Assembly (NCBI RefSeq): GCF_021738965.1
Contig: NZ_JAKKOQ010000005.1
Location: 310,001 to 374,000, forward strand
Direction of reading: 5' to 3'
DNA length: 64,000 nucleotides
Source: Gordonia zhenghanii
Lineage (GTDB): Bacteria; Actinomycetota; Actinomycetes; Mycobacteriales; Mycobacteriaceae
Shown here piece by piece: positions 63,714 to 64,000 of this stretch. Position 1 is the first letter of the stretch, and every line of letters starts with the position of its first letter. The notes beneath the pieces were generated by a model. The model had not been told where the DNA came from and searched no databases. It worked only from the letters and a program-made list of their open reading frames with translations. A program made the position numbers and the translations under genes.

Positions 63714-64000
63714 CTGAATGACATCTGGGATTTCATAAGCGAACGCAGATCACAGCTGGCGGTTGATTCATATCTGCACGTCAGTGCAGTCCTTCAATGT
63801 CTCCTACTCGCCACTGTGATCGGCGTCGGCGTCGGAATTATCGTCTATCGCAGCCCGGCGGGATCGGCTTTGGCCACCGCTTTGTCGAGCACGATCCTGA
63901 CGGTTCCGTCATTCGCACTTCTCGGTCTGCTCATTCCGATTCTCGGGCTCGGGGTACCGCCGACGGTCATCGCATTGACGCTCTATTCGCTTCTGCCGAT
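63714..64000 (+). CDS. Osmoprotectant (glycine betaine/choline-type) ABC permease, N-terminal part
   Basis: Cut by the right edge; about 95 residues visible. From CTG the product reads LNDIWDFISERRSQLAVDSY, then LHVSAVLQCLLLATVIGVGVG and IIVYRSPAGS, then a second helix TILTVPSFALLGLLIP and LGLGVPPTVIALTLYSLLP. This is the N-terminus and first helices of OpuCB/ProW-type permeases, including the TVPSxALLGLLIP motif. No ATG, GTG or TTG start fits: the frame is closed by TAG at 63699 and the homology begins at the CTG. An opu operon probably continues beyond the window. Confidence 0.85.
   Translation, partial: MNDIWDFISERRSQLAVDSYLHVSAVLQCLLLATVIGVGVGIIVYRSPAGSALATALSSTILTVPSFALLGLLIPILGLGVPPTVIALTLYSLLP

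Overview
The window is high-GC actinobacterial chromosome from the order Mycobacteriales. It carries the Pup-proteasome locus, Pup ligase, RbpA, a split Lnt/Ppm1 pair, an aerobic cobalamin pathway, an F420-type oxidoreductase and FurA-KatG. Gene order follows the Mycobacterium tuberculosis stretch from hisE/hisG (Rv2122c-Rv2121c) to rbpA (Rv2050), but without mycobacterial insertions such as the block between prcA and pafA. Gordonia or a close relative (Williamsia, Rhodococcus) is the best guess; genus is inferred, not proven.

Layout. 1-3440: end of a DMT-family exporter, hisE-hisG, a thioesterase-fold protein and trmI. 3474-14586: protein degradation, with mpa, an FHA-ABC transporter (Rv1747-like) lodged between mpa and dop, then pup, prcB, prcA, pafA and the WYL regulators pafB-pafC. 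14702-18730: tatA, tatC, helY. 18869-23820: a Gln/Tyr-repeat DUF4333 protein, a 5'-3' exonuclease, an M24 peptidase, a frameshifted nitroreductase-like gene, an FDOR/PPOX protein and an SDR. 23817-33756: cobL-cobM-cobK facing cobG-cobH-cobIJ, and cobN behind a cobalamin riboswitch. 33840-38487: fxsA, an amidohydrolase, lnt and ppm1. 38561-40466: rbpA, a Cys-rich small protein and a TerC-like membrane protein.

40463-45171 is a six-gene, tightly overlapping iron-uptake-type operon: lipoprotein, permease, ATPase, two tandem paralogous proteins of unknown function and a cysteine-free FmdE-like protein. It lies behind an IdeR/DtxR-like box and is the best candidate here for an undescribed system. 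45292-48194 holds a class III cyclase-like protein, small genes (one of 51 aa on the minus strand), an LLM-class oxidoreductase and a dispersed-repeat array that also appears inside the lnt tail. 48195-54854: katG, furA with a palindromic operator, a phosphotriesterase-like protein, a PAP2 protein lacking its nucleophile His, and a receptor-type Ser/Thr kinase. 54882-64000: a UvrA-like protein, a MarR-MFS drug-efflux pair, an MpaB/Lcp-like oxygenase, a GAF-LuxR regulator, a fatty acyl-CoA synthetase and the start of an osmoprotectant ABC permease with an apparent CTG start.

Across the window many genes lack a Shine-Dalgarno sequence and instead have a TANNNT hexamer 6-8 nt before the start codon, the hallmark of leaderless transcripts. 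No tRNA, rRNA, CRISPR array, prophage or insertion sequence was seen.
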